This document shows, in pieces, positions 6,990 to 12,685 of a stretch of 12,685 nucleotides of DNA (position 1 is its first letter; each line of letters begins with the position of its first letter). The notes below the pieces were generated by a model. That model ran no database searches and was not told the DNA's origin. It saw nothing but the letters and a program-made list of their open reading frames with translations. Both the position numbers and the translations under genes were made by a program. This DNA comes from Hyphomicrobiales bacterium (GTDB taxonomy: Bacteria; Pseudomonadota; Alphaproteobacteria; Rhizobiales; Beijerinckiaceae), in contig JAQGKM010000181.1 of the NCBI GenBank assembly GCA_028290125.1, positions 1 to 12,685 of the forward strand. Reading direction: 5' to 3'.

Positions 6990-7487
6990 ATGAGCTTCAG
7001 CCCGACCGGCCCGGCCCCTGCAAATCTGGCGATCCGCGCGGCGCAGGACGATGATGTCGCCGCCGCCTGCGCGCTCGTGCGTCGCTCCATCGCGGAACTC
7101 TGCGTCGCCGATCACCACAACCAGCCGGCCATCGTCGAGGGCATGCTGATCAACAAGACGCCCGACAACATGAAGGCCTGGATCGCCACGCCCGGCAGTT
7201 TCGTGCTGGTCGCCGAAGTCGGCGCCATGACGGCGGGCGTCGGCGGGCTGACGGGCGACGGCGAGATCTCGCTGCTCTATGTGGCGCCCGACTTCCGGTT
7301 TCAGGGCGTCAGCAAGGCGCTGCTGGCGGCGCTCGAGGACAAGGCGCGCAGCCTCGGCCTGCCCAATTGCGCGCTGGTCTCGACCGACACGGCGCAGCGC
7401 TTCTTCACCGCGCGCGGCTATGCGGGCTACGACGCCGAAGAGGATGATTTCGGCATGGACGCCACCTCGATGACCAAGGCGCTCTGA
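6990..7487 (+). CDS. GNAT family N-acetyltransferase
   Basis: A 165-residue acetyl-CoA-dependent transferase with the GNAT fold. The N-terminus (LAIRAAQDDDVAAACALVRRSI) is the usual first strand and helix. The acetyl-CoA site is motif A, ISLLYVAPDFRFQGVSKALLAALEDKA split around residues 93-119, with the pyrophosphate loop RFQGVS (103-108). The ending FFTARGYAGYD (138-148) is the usual motif-B tail. The acceptor is unknown. I chose the ATG at 6990 because AAAGGAG lies 9 bases before it and homologous GNAT proteins begin about here. The frame remains open upstream to an ATG at 6873, but that would run 39 residues into the opposite-strand apaG. The last 61 bp overlap the end of the convergent glycosyltransferase gene. 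Confidence 0.87.
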   Translation: MSFSPTGPAPANLAIRAAQDDDVAAACALVRRSIAELCVADHHNQPAIVEGMLINKTPDNMKAWIATPGSFVLVAEVGAMTAGVGGLTGDGEISLLYVAPDFRFQGVSKALLAALEDKARSLGLPNCALVSTDTAQRFFTARGYAGYDAEEDDFGMDATSMTKAL

Positions 7488-9250
7488 GCCGGCGCGGTCG
7501 CGTGGGCGAGGCCGTGCCTCGTCTTCGACCAGTGGTGGGGCCGCACCCACAATTCGCAAAGGGCATGGAAGGCGGCGGCCGAAACGCAGAGCCAGTGCAG
7601 CGGTCGCACCAGCAGAAACGGCGCGCAGGTCCACAGATTTGCGCGCACGATGGCGAGCAGCGTCGGCAGGATCATCGAGACGACGCCGAAACCCGCGAGC
7701 GCCGCCCATAGCCAGACGACAAGCCGCCACCCATCGCCCTCGGCCTGAAGGAGGTCGCCAACGACGCTCTCATGCAAGACATAGAGCGTGATCCACAGGC
7801 CGATGGCGGGGCCGAGCGTGTTGGCGGCGATCAGCGACAGCGTATGGATCGCCCGCGCGGCGCCCAGGTCGGCCGCCAGCTTCAGCGGAGATCGCGTGTG
7901 CGTCACGAAGGTCTGCATCCAGCCCTTGAGCCAGCGGCGGCGCTGCGGATACCAGTCCCGCAACGTCGGCGGCGCCTCCTCGAAGGTGAACGAGCGCAAG
8001 GTCTCGCAGAGATAGCCCAAGCGTGCGAGCCGCAGGCCGAGGTCGGCGTCTTCGGTGACGTTCCACGCGTCCCAGCCGCCCACGTCGCGCAGCACGTCGG
8101 TCTTGAAATGGTTGGACGTTCCGCCCAGCGGCAAGGGCAGGCCCAGCCGCGCCATGCCGGGCATCAGAATTTCGAACTGCGCCGCATAATCCAGTGCGAA
8201 GAGCCGCGTCAGCCAGCTGTCGCTTTTGTTCTCTATGCGCAATTGCGCCTGCAGCACAGCAAGCTTTGGCGACGAGGCGCTGAACCGCGCGGCGGCCTTG
8301 CGCAACTGGTCCGGATCCGGCCTGTCTTCGGCGTCGTAGATCACGAGCCTTTCGCCGCGCGCGACGAGAAGGCCGACATTCAGCGCGCGCGGCTTCGTGC
8401 GCGGCGCGCCGTCGGGCGCGACGACCACGCGATGATGACGCGGCAGCGGTTGGGCGGCCAGCGCCGCCATCGTGGCGGCGTCGTCGGCTTCGATCAGGTA
8501 GATGACTTCGAGCTTGTCCTGTGGATAATCCAGCGCCGTCATGGCGGCGACCAGGCGCGGCGCGATTTCCGCCTCCTGATAGAGCGCGATCAGGACCGTG
8601 TAACCTGGCAGGTCGGCATCCGGCAGATCGGGGTCGATGCGTTCGGGCGCGAGCGCGACGAATGTCGCCAGGATGCGCACCAGCACGGCGACGCACATCG
8701 TCAGGGCGACGGCAAGGAACACGACCGCCCAGACCTGCAGGCCGAAGGCCAGTTCAAATGGCAGCAGCGCAAGCAGCCCCAGCGCCAGCCATTTGATGGC
8801 GGTCGCCGCGCCGCCGCGCGCGCAGAATTCCACATGCGCGCGTGGCAGAGCATCGGCCGCCTCGGCGGCGATCTCGCGCCCGAACCGCGCCAGCACGGCG
8901 CGCTCGAAATGCCCGGGCGTGGCGATCGCCAGTCGTGCGCCCGCCTGCTCGGGCGAGACATGCGCCAGCATCGCCTCGATCCCGGCGTCGCCCGGCGCCA
9001 GCAGCCAGCGCCCGTCCGCCAGCCGAATGACCCCGGTGCGCAACCCCAGTCGCCAATCCGCGTCGGCGGCGATTTGCGGATCGTCCGTCAGGACATCGGC
9101 ATCGAGGTGCGCCGCGAGGCGCGCATACGAATCCCCGTCGTCACGCGAATTCCCGACCTGCCAGTGAAATCCCTGAGGCGGCTTGCGCGTTGGCCGCAGG
9201 ACGCGCTTCAATGCGCGCGACGCTCGGCCGATCGAACCCTCAGGACCCAT
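7427..9250 (-). CDS. Membrane family-2 glycosyltransferase (processive type) with extra N-terminal domain
   Basis: A 607-residue inner-membrane GT2 enzyme that probably polymerises a surface or extracellular polysaccharide from a nucleotide sugar; the polymer is unknown. Order: a basic N-terminus; a soluble domain at about 40-140 that resembles the N-terminal domain of type II secretion ATPases (MshEN-like: LADGRWLLAPGD, then LAIATPGHFERAVL); two membrane spans (about 151-169 and 172-198); the catalytic core; and three or so C-terminal spans (about 471-570). Catalytic motifs are complete: EADD (254-257), DAED (306-309), TEDAD (399-403) and QRRRW (436-440), the D, DxD, D, QxxRW set of cellulose-synthase-like enzymes. 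I chose ATG 9248-9250, with GAGG 9-10 bases before it and a perfect -35 upstream. A GTG at 9271 would add 7 residues. The last 20 or so residues lie in the overlap with the GNAT gene. Confidence 0.88.
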   Translation of the reverse strand: MGPEGSIGRASRALKRVLRPTRKPPQGFHWQVGNSRDDGDSYARLAAHLDADVLTDDPQIAADADWRLGLRTGVIRLADGRWLLAPGDAGIEAMLAHVSPEQAGARLAIATPGHFERAVLARFGREIAAEAADALPRAHVEFCARGGAATAIKWLALGLLALLPFELAFGLQVWAVVFLAVALTMCVAVLVRILATFVALAPERIDPDLPDADLPGYTVLIALYQEAEIAPRLVAAMTALDYPQDKLEVIYLIEADDAATMAALAAQPLPRHHRVVVAPDGAPRTKPRALNVGLLVARGERLVIYDAEDRPDPDQLRKAAARFSASSPKLAVLQAQLRIENKSDSWLTRLFALDYAAQFEILMPGMARLGLPLPLGGTSNHFKTDVLRDVGGWDAWNVTEDADLGLRLARLGYLCETLRSFTFEEAPPTLRDWYPQRRRWLKGWMQTFVTHTRSPLKLAADLGAARAIHTLSLIAANTLGPAIGLWITLYVLHESVVGDLLQAEGDGWRLVVWLWAALAGFGVVSMILPTLLAIVRANLWTCAPFLLVRPLHWLCVSAAAFHALCELWVRPHHWSKTRHGLAHATAPAQSALVIEVASMPKSSSSAS

Positions 9251-10133
9251 GGACACGCCTCGTAACAGCACCCGTGAAACACGCCGCAGAACATACCCGA
9301 AGTGGGTTCGTTTCTGTCAAGCTTTAGCTGTCTCGACGGGGTTGGCCGGGCCGGCACTCGCCCAGCAAGGCGCCATCCCGAGCTTCTGGGATCCGCAGCG
9401 GCGTATCGAACGGCCCGAGGCGCCTGCGCCCCGCCTGCTGCGATTCGTGACGGAAGACGATTATCCGCCGTTCAATTTCGCCCTGCCGGATGGCTCGCTG
9501 ACGGGTTTCAACGTGGAGCTGGCGCGCGCCCTGTGCGAGGAGCTGAAGGTCCCCTGCACCATCCAGCCGCGTCGGTGGGATACGCTCGTGCCGGCGCTCA
9601 CCGAAAACCGCGCCGACGCCGTCATCGCCTCCATGGCGAGCACGCCCGAGCGCCGCGCCGAGATCGACTTCACCGCGCCCTATTACCGGACGCCGGGCCG
9701 GTTCGTCGCGGCGAAAGACGCCGCCGGCTTCGACGACATCCGGCCCGAGACGCTGCGTGGCAAGATCGTCGGCGTGCAGGCGGGCTCCGCCCACGAGGCT
9801 TTTCTGCGCGATCTCTTCAAGGGCGCCGAGATCAAGACCTACGACAGCGCCAACGCCGCGCGCACCGCGTTGAAGGCGGGCGAGATCGCGTTGCTGTTCG
9901 GCGATGGCGTGTCGCTGTCGCTCTGGCTCAACGGCACGGACGCGGGCAATTGCTGCGCCTTCCGTGGCGGGCCGTATCTCAGCGAGCGCTACTTCGGCGA
10001 AGGCGTCGGCATCGCGTTGCGCAAGGGCAATGGCGATTTGCGCCGGCTGCTCGAATACGGCCTGAAACAGCTGCACCAGAAGGGCGTCTACGCCGATCTC
10101 TACCTGAAATATTTTCCGGTCGGCTTCTTCTAG
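9249..10133 (+). CDS. Periplasmic solute-binding protein, amino-acid type (SBP family 3), orphan
   Basis: A 294-residue exported binding protein of the family that serves polar amino-acid ABC importers. A basic, rather long n-region (about 17 residues, rich in Arg) leads to a hydrophobic core and a probable cleavage site, PALA-QQ, at residues 36-40. A variable linker (about 40-62) is followed by the classic first lobe RFVTEDDYPPFNFALPDGSL in two motifs, then GFNVELARALCEEL and WDTLVPALTENRADAVIASM. The linker between lobes has IDFTAPYY, then GKIVGVQAGSAHEAFL. The ligand Arg/Asp set cannot be assigned. No permease or ATPase gene is near, so the protein may serve a remote transporter or act as a sensor. 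The ATG overlaps that of the glycosyltransferase by 2 bp. Its possible SD, AGGA, is only 3 bases away, so this start is the least certain part. Confidence 0.82.
   Translation: MDTPRNSTRETRRRTYPKWVRFCQALAVSTGLAGPALAQQGAIPSFWDPQRRIERPEAPAPRLLRFVTEDDYPPFNFALPDGSLTGFNVELARALCEELKVPCTIQPRRWDTLVPALTENRADAVIASMASTPERRAEIDFTAPYYRTPGRFVAAKDAAGFDDIRPETLRGKIVGVQAGSAHEAFLRDLFKGAEIKTYDSANAARTALKAGEIALLFGDGVSLSLWLNGTDAGNCCAFRGGPYLSERYFGEGVGIALRKGNGDLRRLLEYGLKQLHQKGVYADLYLKYFPVGFF
9290..9320 (-). promoter_or_regulatory. Candidate glycosyltransferase promoter inside the neighbouring coding region
   Basis: On the minus strand a perfect TTGACA (9315-9320) is followed after 19 bp by TATGTT (9290-9295). The spacing is 1-2 bases longer than ideal. 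Transcription would begin near 9283, giving a leader of about 33 nt to the ATG at 9250. The element lies wholly inside the signal-peptide codons of the divergent solute-binding protein. Confidence 0.5.
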
Positions 10134-10137
10134 CTCG

Positions 10138-10728
10138 TCACATCAACCGCTGGATTTCCTTCGCGACCGTATCGGGCGGCGACTGGAGGTTCAGCGCTGA
10201 GACGAAGCGCCCCTGCTTGTCCATCAGGTAGACGATGGCGGAATGGTCCATCGAATATTCGCCGTTCTCCTGCGGCTGTTTCTTTGAATACACGCGATAG
10301 ACCTTGAGGGCGGCATCGATCTCGGGCCGCGAGCCGGACAGGCCCGAGATGCGCGGATCGAAACTCGACAGATAATCCTTCAGCGCGGCCGGCGTGTCGC
10401 GCTCGGGATCGACCGTGACGAACAGCGCCGACACGCGCTTGTCCGCCGGCAGTCGCTTCAGCACCTCGGACATGTCGAACAGCGCCGTCGGGCACACGTC
10501 CGGACAATGCGTGTAGCCGAAGAAGACGATCGAGGGCGCGCCGCGATAGCTCGCCTCCGTCACGCGCGCGCCATTCTGGTCGGTCAACGTGAACGGGCCG
10601 CCGATGGACGACGCGCGCGCCTGCTCGCCGCCGCCGGTTACGATCAGGGCGGCCGCGCCGATCAGCGCGATGAAGCCGAGCGCGAGGATGGCGATCGGCA
10701 AGATGAGCCGTTTCTGCTTGGCGTTCAT
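10138..10728 (-). CDS. SCO1/SenC family copper-binding thioredoxin-fold protein
   Basis: A membrane-anchored periplasmic protein that delivers copper to, or reduces, the CuA centre of cytochrome c oxidase. Residues 8-31 form one N-terminal membrane span. The thioredoxin-like domain starts with GGPFTLTDQNG (43-53). Copper ligands are present: Cys75 and Cys79 in YTHCPDVCP (72-80), and His162 in YSMDHSAIVYL (158-168). TVDPERDTP (105-113) is a further family mark. Its 196-residue length is usual. It lies 16 bp downstream of a small membrane-protein gene on the same strand, which suggests an operon. It converges with the binding-protein gene with 4 bp between stop codons. No oxidase genes are in view. 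Confidence 0.92.
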   Translation of the reverse strand: MNAKQKRLILPIAILALGFIALIGAAALIVTGGGEQARASSIGGPFTLTDQNGARVTEASYRGAPSIVFFGYTHCPDVCPTALFDMSEVLKRLPADKRVSALFVTVDPERDTPAALKDYLSSFDPRISGLSGSRPEIDAALKVYRVYSKKQPQENGEYSMDHSAIVYLMDKQGRFVSALNLQSPPDTVAKEIQRLM

Positions 10729-10744
10729 GACTGCAACAAATCCC

Positions 10745-10927
10745 TCAGAAACAGCTCTGCAGCGACGCCAGAGTGTCGAAGAAGATCACCGGGCCGAAAT
10801 GCCACCACAGCAGGCCACCCGCCGCCGCGAGCAGCGCCGCGCCGATGCCGGCGATCTGCCAGATCAGCCGCGCGATCTCGGGGTCGGTCTCGGCTGGCGA
10901 GACCTCTGTGTCGGTCCGGTCGGTCAT
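10745..10927 (-). CDS. Small one-span membrane protein ahead of sco
   Basis: A 60-residue protein: an acidic, Thr/Asp-rich N-terminus (1-18), then one membrane helix (about 22-42, IWQIAGIGAALLAAAGGLLWW), and a short conserved-looking tail, FGPVIFFDTLASLQSCF, ending in Cys-Phe. I do not recognise a named family. Its position 16 bp before the Sco gene and the terminal Cys suggest a role at the membrane in oxidase assembly or electron transport, which is inference only. The ATG at 10925-10927 has no Shine-Dalgarno. A TATATT box 6 bases upstream suggests a leaderless mRNA. Gene reality is supported by the tight spacing and the clear transmembrane pattern. Confidence 0.7.
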   Translation of the reverse strand: MTDRTDTEVSPAETDPEIARLIWQIAGIGAALLAAAGGLLWWHFGPVIFFDTLASLQSCF

Positions 10928-10933
10928 GACGCC

Positions 10934-10962
10934 AATATAGCGCCCTGCCGTGCCGCTGGCTA
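10934..10962 (-). promoter_or_regulatory. Candidate promoter of the small protein-sco operon
   Basis: On the minus strand TATATT (10934-10939) matches the -10 consensus well, and 17 bp upstream TAGCCA (10957-10962) is a weak -35. The start of transcription would coincide with the ATG at 10927, give or take a base, which implies a leaderless transcript. No Shine-Dalgarno is present, in agreement. Confidence 0.4.
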
Positions 10963-10970
10963 CGCGTCCC

Positions 10971-12164
10971 TCAATGACGCCTTGCGACGAAGAAGGCCGG
11001 GGCGAGCGTGCCCAGGATCATCAACGCGATGAAGATGAACGGGCCATGGATCGAGCCATGGTCCAGCATGTAGCCGATGCTCGGCGGGGCGATCAGGGCG
11101 CCGAGATCCAGCCCCGAATAGACGAAGCCGAAAACCTTGCCCTCGGAGCCGCGCGGGGTCGCAGAGCGCACCAGCATGTCGCGTGACGGAATGGTCATCC
11201 CGCCCAGGAAGCCGGTCGCCATCGCGACCGCGAGCAGCGCGGGCGGCGACAGCGCCACATAGCCCATCGCGAGGCTGAGCAGCATCATCGGCACAAGGCC
11301 GAAGCCGATCAGCCGGTCATGGTTCTTGGTGCGGTCGGCGAGGAACCCGCCCGCCAGCGAGCCCGCCGCATAGACCGTGAGGTAGAAGGTCGTCACCGTC
11401 GTGGCGAAGGACAGCGACACGCCCTGCGTGTTGGGCAGCAGCGTCGGCAGGTAGTTCTGCAGGCCGGTGAAAGCCGCCGACAGCAGGGTGAAGTAGACAA
11501 AGGCCATGACGATGGCGGGCGACATGAAAAGCCGCAGGCTGGAGCCCTCGCCGCCCGTGCTGACGTGCTTCTTCTGCGCCGGGATGACGAGGTCGGCGCG
11601 ATCCATCGCGACGAGCGCAGCGCAGATCAGCCCGCCCGCGCCGACGATGGAAAGCGCCATGCGCCAGTCGAACATCGTCGAGAGAAACACCATGGTGACG
11701 GGCGCCGCCGCCCAGCCGAGCGTGCCGGTGACCGAATGCACGGAATAGGCCCGCGCCATGCGGGACGGCGTGATGCGGCCGGTCAGCACGGAATAGTCGG
11801 CCGGGTGGTAGACGCTGTTGCCGATGCCCGCCAGCAGCGCCAGCGCGAACAGCATCCAGAGCGCGGGCGCAAAGCCCATCAGCATGACCGAACCGGCCAG
11901 CAGCGCCATGCCGGCAGGCAGCACGACATGCGCGCCGACGCGATCGACGACGAAACCCGCCAGCACCTGGAACAGGCCGGACCCGGCAAAGAACATCGAC
12001 ATCATCAGGCCGAGCTCGGTGTAGCTGACCCCGAGACTCTCGCGCATCATCGGGAACACCGGCGGCAGCACGAGCTGGAAGAAATGGCTGGTGAAATGCG
12101 CGGCCCCGACGACGCTGGTGATGCGCAGGTCAGTGGCGGGCTTGGCGATGGCGAAGTCGGTCAT
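10971..12164 (-). CDS. MFS transporter, fosmidomycin-resistance (Fsr) type
   Basis: A 397-residue inner-membrane secondary transporter with 12 predicted spans. After a 16-residue cytoplasmic tail the first span carries SVVGAAHFTSHFFQLVLPP (17-35), characteristic of Fsr-like permeases. The loop-2/3 motif A is GFVVDRVGAH (70-79), repeated in the second half as GGFLADRTKNHD. The span-4 region has GNSVYHPADYS (115-125), another mark of this subfamily. These proteins are usually assigned to drug or metabolite efflux, and the real substrate is not deducible here. The ATG at 12162-12164 has no good SD. A TTGACG at 12194-12199 might be its -35, but no matching -10 is clear. It is 43 bp upstream of the small protein-sco pair, on the same strand. 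Confidence 0.85.
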   Translation of the reverse strand: MTDFAIAKPATDLRITSVVGAAHFTSHFFQLVLPPVFPMMRESLGVSYTELGLMMSMFFAGSGLFQVLAGFVVDRVGAHVVLPAGMALLAGSVMLMGFAPALWMLFALALLAGIGNSVYHPADYSVLTGRITPSRMARAYSVHSVTGTLGWAAAPVTMVFLSTMFDWRMALSIVGAGGLICAALVAMDRADLVIPAQKKHVSTGGEGSSLRLFMSPAIVMAFVYFTLLSAAFTGLQNYLPTLLPNTQGVSLSFATTVTTFYLTVYAAGSLAGGFLADRTKNHDRLIGFGLVPMMLLSLAMGYVALSPPALLAVAMATGFLGGMTIPSRDMLVRSATPRGSEGKVFGFVYSGLDLGALIAPPSIGYMLDHGSIHGPFIFIALMILGTLAPAFFVARRH

Positions 12165-12232
12165 GGCGGGTGCATGGGCGAGAGCGCGGCGTTCGTCAAG
12201 CGTGGCGCTGGTTTAGAGGCCTTAAGCTGTCG

Positions 12233-12592
12233 TCAAGCCGCTGCTCCGACCTCGTACTCGACATGGATGCGGTCGTACGGAAAGGCGATCAGGTAATCGG
12301 CCGTGCGGTCGAGCACGCCAGCGTCCAGCAGCGCGTGAACGTCCGCGTGGACGGCCTTCACGTCGCGCCCGACCCGACGCGCCAGTTCGCGGATCGAGAC
12401 CGGATCTGCGCCGACCAGTTCGCGCAGGATGTCCCACCGCTTCCGCGTCAGCGTCTTCAGCATCAATTCGTGCGTCGCGAAGGAGATATGATGACCCTGA
12501 GGATCGCCACGAAGCGCCGAGCGCAGCCGCGCCTTGGAGCCCTCGGTCGAGGAAACCCCGATGGTGACGGTTCTCAGTTCTCGCTCAGCCAC
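12233..12592 (-). CDS. HVO_A0114-type winged-helix DNA-binding protein, probable antitoxin
   Basis: A 119-residue cytoplasmic protein. The first 40 residues are basic and unordered-looking. Residues 48-95 form a winged helix-turn-helix: LTRKRWDILREL, then PVSIRELARRVGRDVKAVHADV (recognition helix around 76-88), then LLDAGVLDRT. The tail FPYDRIHVEYEV (104-115) matches the ending of the HVO_A0114-family putative DNA-binding proteins. These often lie beside TumE-like toxins, and the upstream overlapping gene here matches that partner. Starts at GTG (12590-12592) with GAAGAGG 7 bases before it. The first 19 bp overlap the toxin gene, so translation is probably coupled. Likely role: antitoxin and repressor of its own operon. 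Confidence 0.82.
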   Translation of the reverse strand: MAERELRTVTIGVSSTEGSKARLRSALRGDPQGHHISFATHELMLKTLTRKRWDILRELVGADPVSIRELARRVGRDVKAVHADVHALLDAGVLDRTADYLIAFPYDRIHVEYEVGAAA

Positions 12593-12685
12593 CTGTCCAC
12601 CTCTTCGTAAAACGCCTCGATCAGTTCGTCGACATCGCTGAAGGCGATCGCCTCCTCGTCCTCCCCAATGTGCTTGTGGTCGCCC
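12574..12685 (-). CDS. TumE-like (DUF6516) toxin, C-terminal end only
   Basis: The minus strand from the window edge is open to a TGA at 12574-12576, giving 36 residues. They begin GDHKHIGEDEEAIAF and end EAFYEEVDRWLSEN. The GDHxHxG pattern followed by an acidic stretch, a DxxELIxxF helix and a closing EVDRWL helix is how I know the C-terminus of TumE-family toxins to end. The 5' part (probably 60-90 residues) is outside the window. Its 3' end overlaps the HTH gene by 19 bp, and the toxin comes first in the operon. The call rests on a short fragment plus the typical neighbour. Confidence 0.68.
   Translation of the reverse strand, partial: GDHKHIGEDEEAIAFSDVDELIEAFYEEVDRWLSEN

Noticed and set aside
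7772..9265. A 497-codon open frame on the plus strand opposite the glycosyltransferase gene
   Set aside because: It is antisense to a gene with complete catalytic motifs. The translated product is rich in Arg/Gln/Ala, with no domain pattern, as expected for a shadow frame in GC-rich DNA.
11043..11062. Repeated CCATGG within the MFS gene
   Set aside because: It is explained by the coding sequence (two HG-containing dipeptides, DHGSIHG) and no other signal surrounds it.

Overview
The window looks like chromosomal core DNA from a high-GC alphaproteobacterium, most likely of the Hyphomicrobiales (Rhizobiales). The evidence is the double-length Dcd, two Omp25/Omp31-type beta-barrels, a SAM-II riboswitch ahead of metZ, apaG close to metZ, and a promoter that fits the Caulobacter-type consensus. 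I cannot name a genus. I see no insertion sequence, prophage or CRISPR array, and coding density is high.

Layout from left to right. At 1-36 lies the 5' half of a minus-strand tRNA-Gly(CCC). At 107-1201 (-) is dcd (dCTP deaminase), divergent from an ATP-grasp protein of unknown role at 1343-2287 (+). A strong hairpin separates that gene from two minus-strand outer-membrane beta-barrel genes (2315-3022 and 3145-3840). The 274-bp gap at 3841-4114 holds a promoter and a SAM-II riboswitch that drive metZ (4115-5326, +). Converging on metZ with a 4-bp gap is a minus-strand apaG-argE pair (6521-6913 and 5331-6506). A GNAT acetyltransferase (6990-7487, +) overlaps tail to tail with a membrane family-2 glycosyltransferase (7427-9250, -). 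The glycosyltransferase start codon overlaps head to head, inside a CCATGG palindrome, with the start of an orphan periplasmic solute-binding protein (9249-10133, +). A Sco-type copper chaperone/thioredoxin-like protein (10138-10728, -) follows a 60-residue one-span membrane protein (10745-10927, -). Next come an MFS transporter of the fosmidomycin-resistance type (10971-12164, -) and, at the right edge, a small winged-helix regulator (12233-12592, -) overlapping the 3' end of a TumE-like toxin gene (12574 to the edge).

How the genes work together. Most are independent housekeeping units. metZ makes homocysteine for methionine, and its riboswitch senses the pathway's end product, S-adenosylmethionine. 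argE serves arginine synthesis. Dcd supplies dUMP precursors. Sco and the small membrane protein probably serve cytochrome oxidase copper-site maturation. The glycosyltransferase probably builds or exports a surface polysaccharide. The right-edge pair looks like a toxin-antitoxin module. Nothing in the window is a clearly undescribed multi-gene system. The items most worth checking are the riboswitch-promoter unit, the divergent overlapping starts, the toxin-antitoxin pair, the ATP-grasp protein and the N-terminal domain of the glycosyltransferase.
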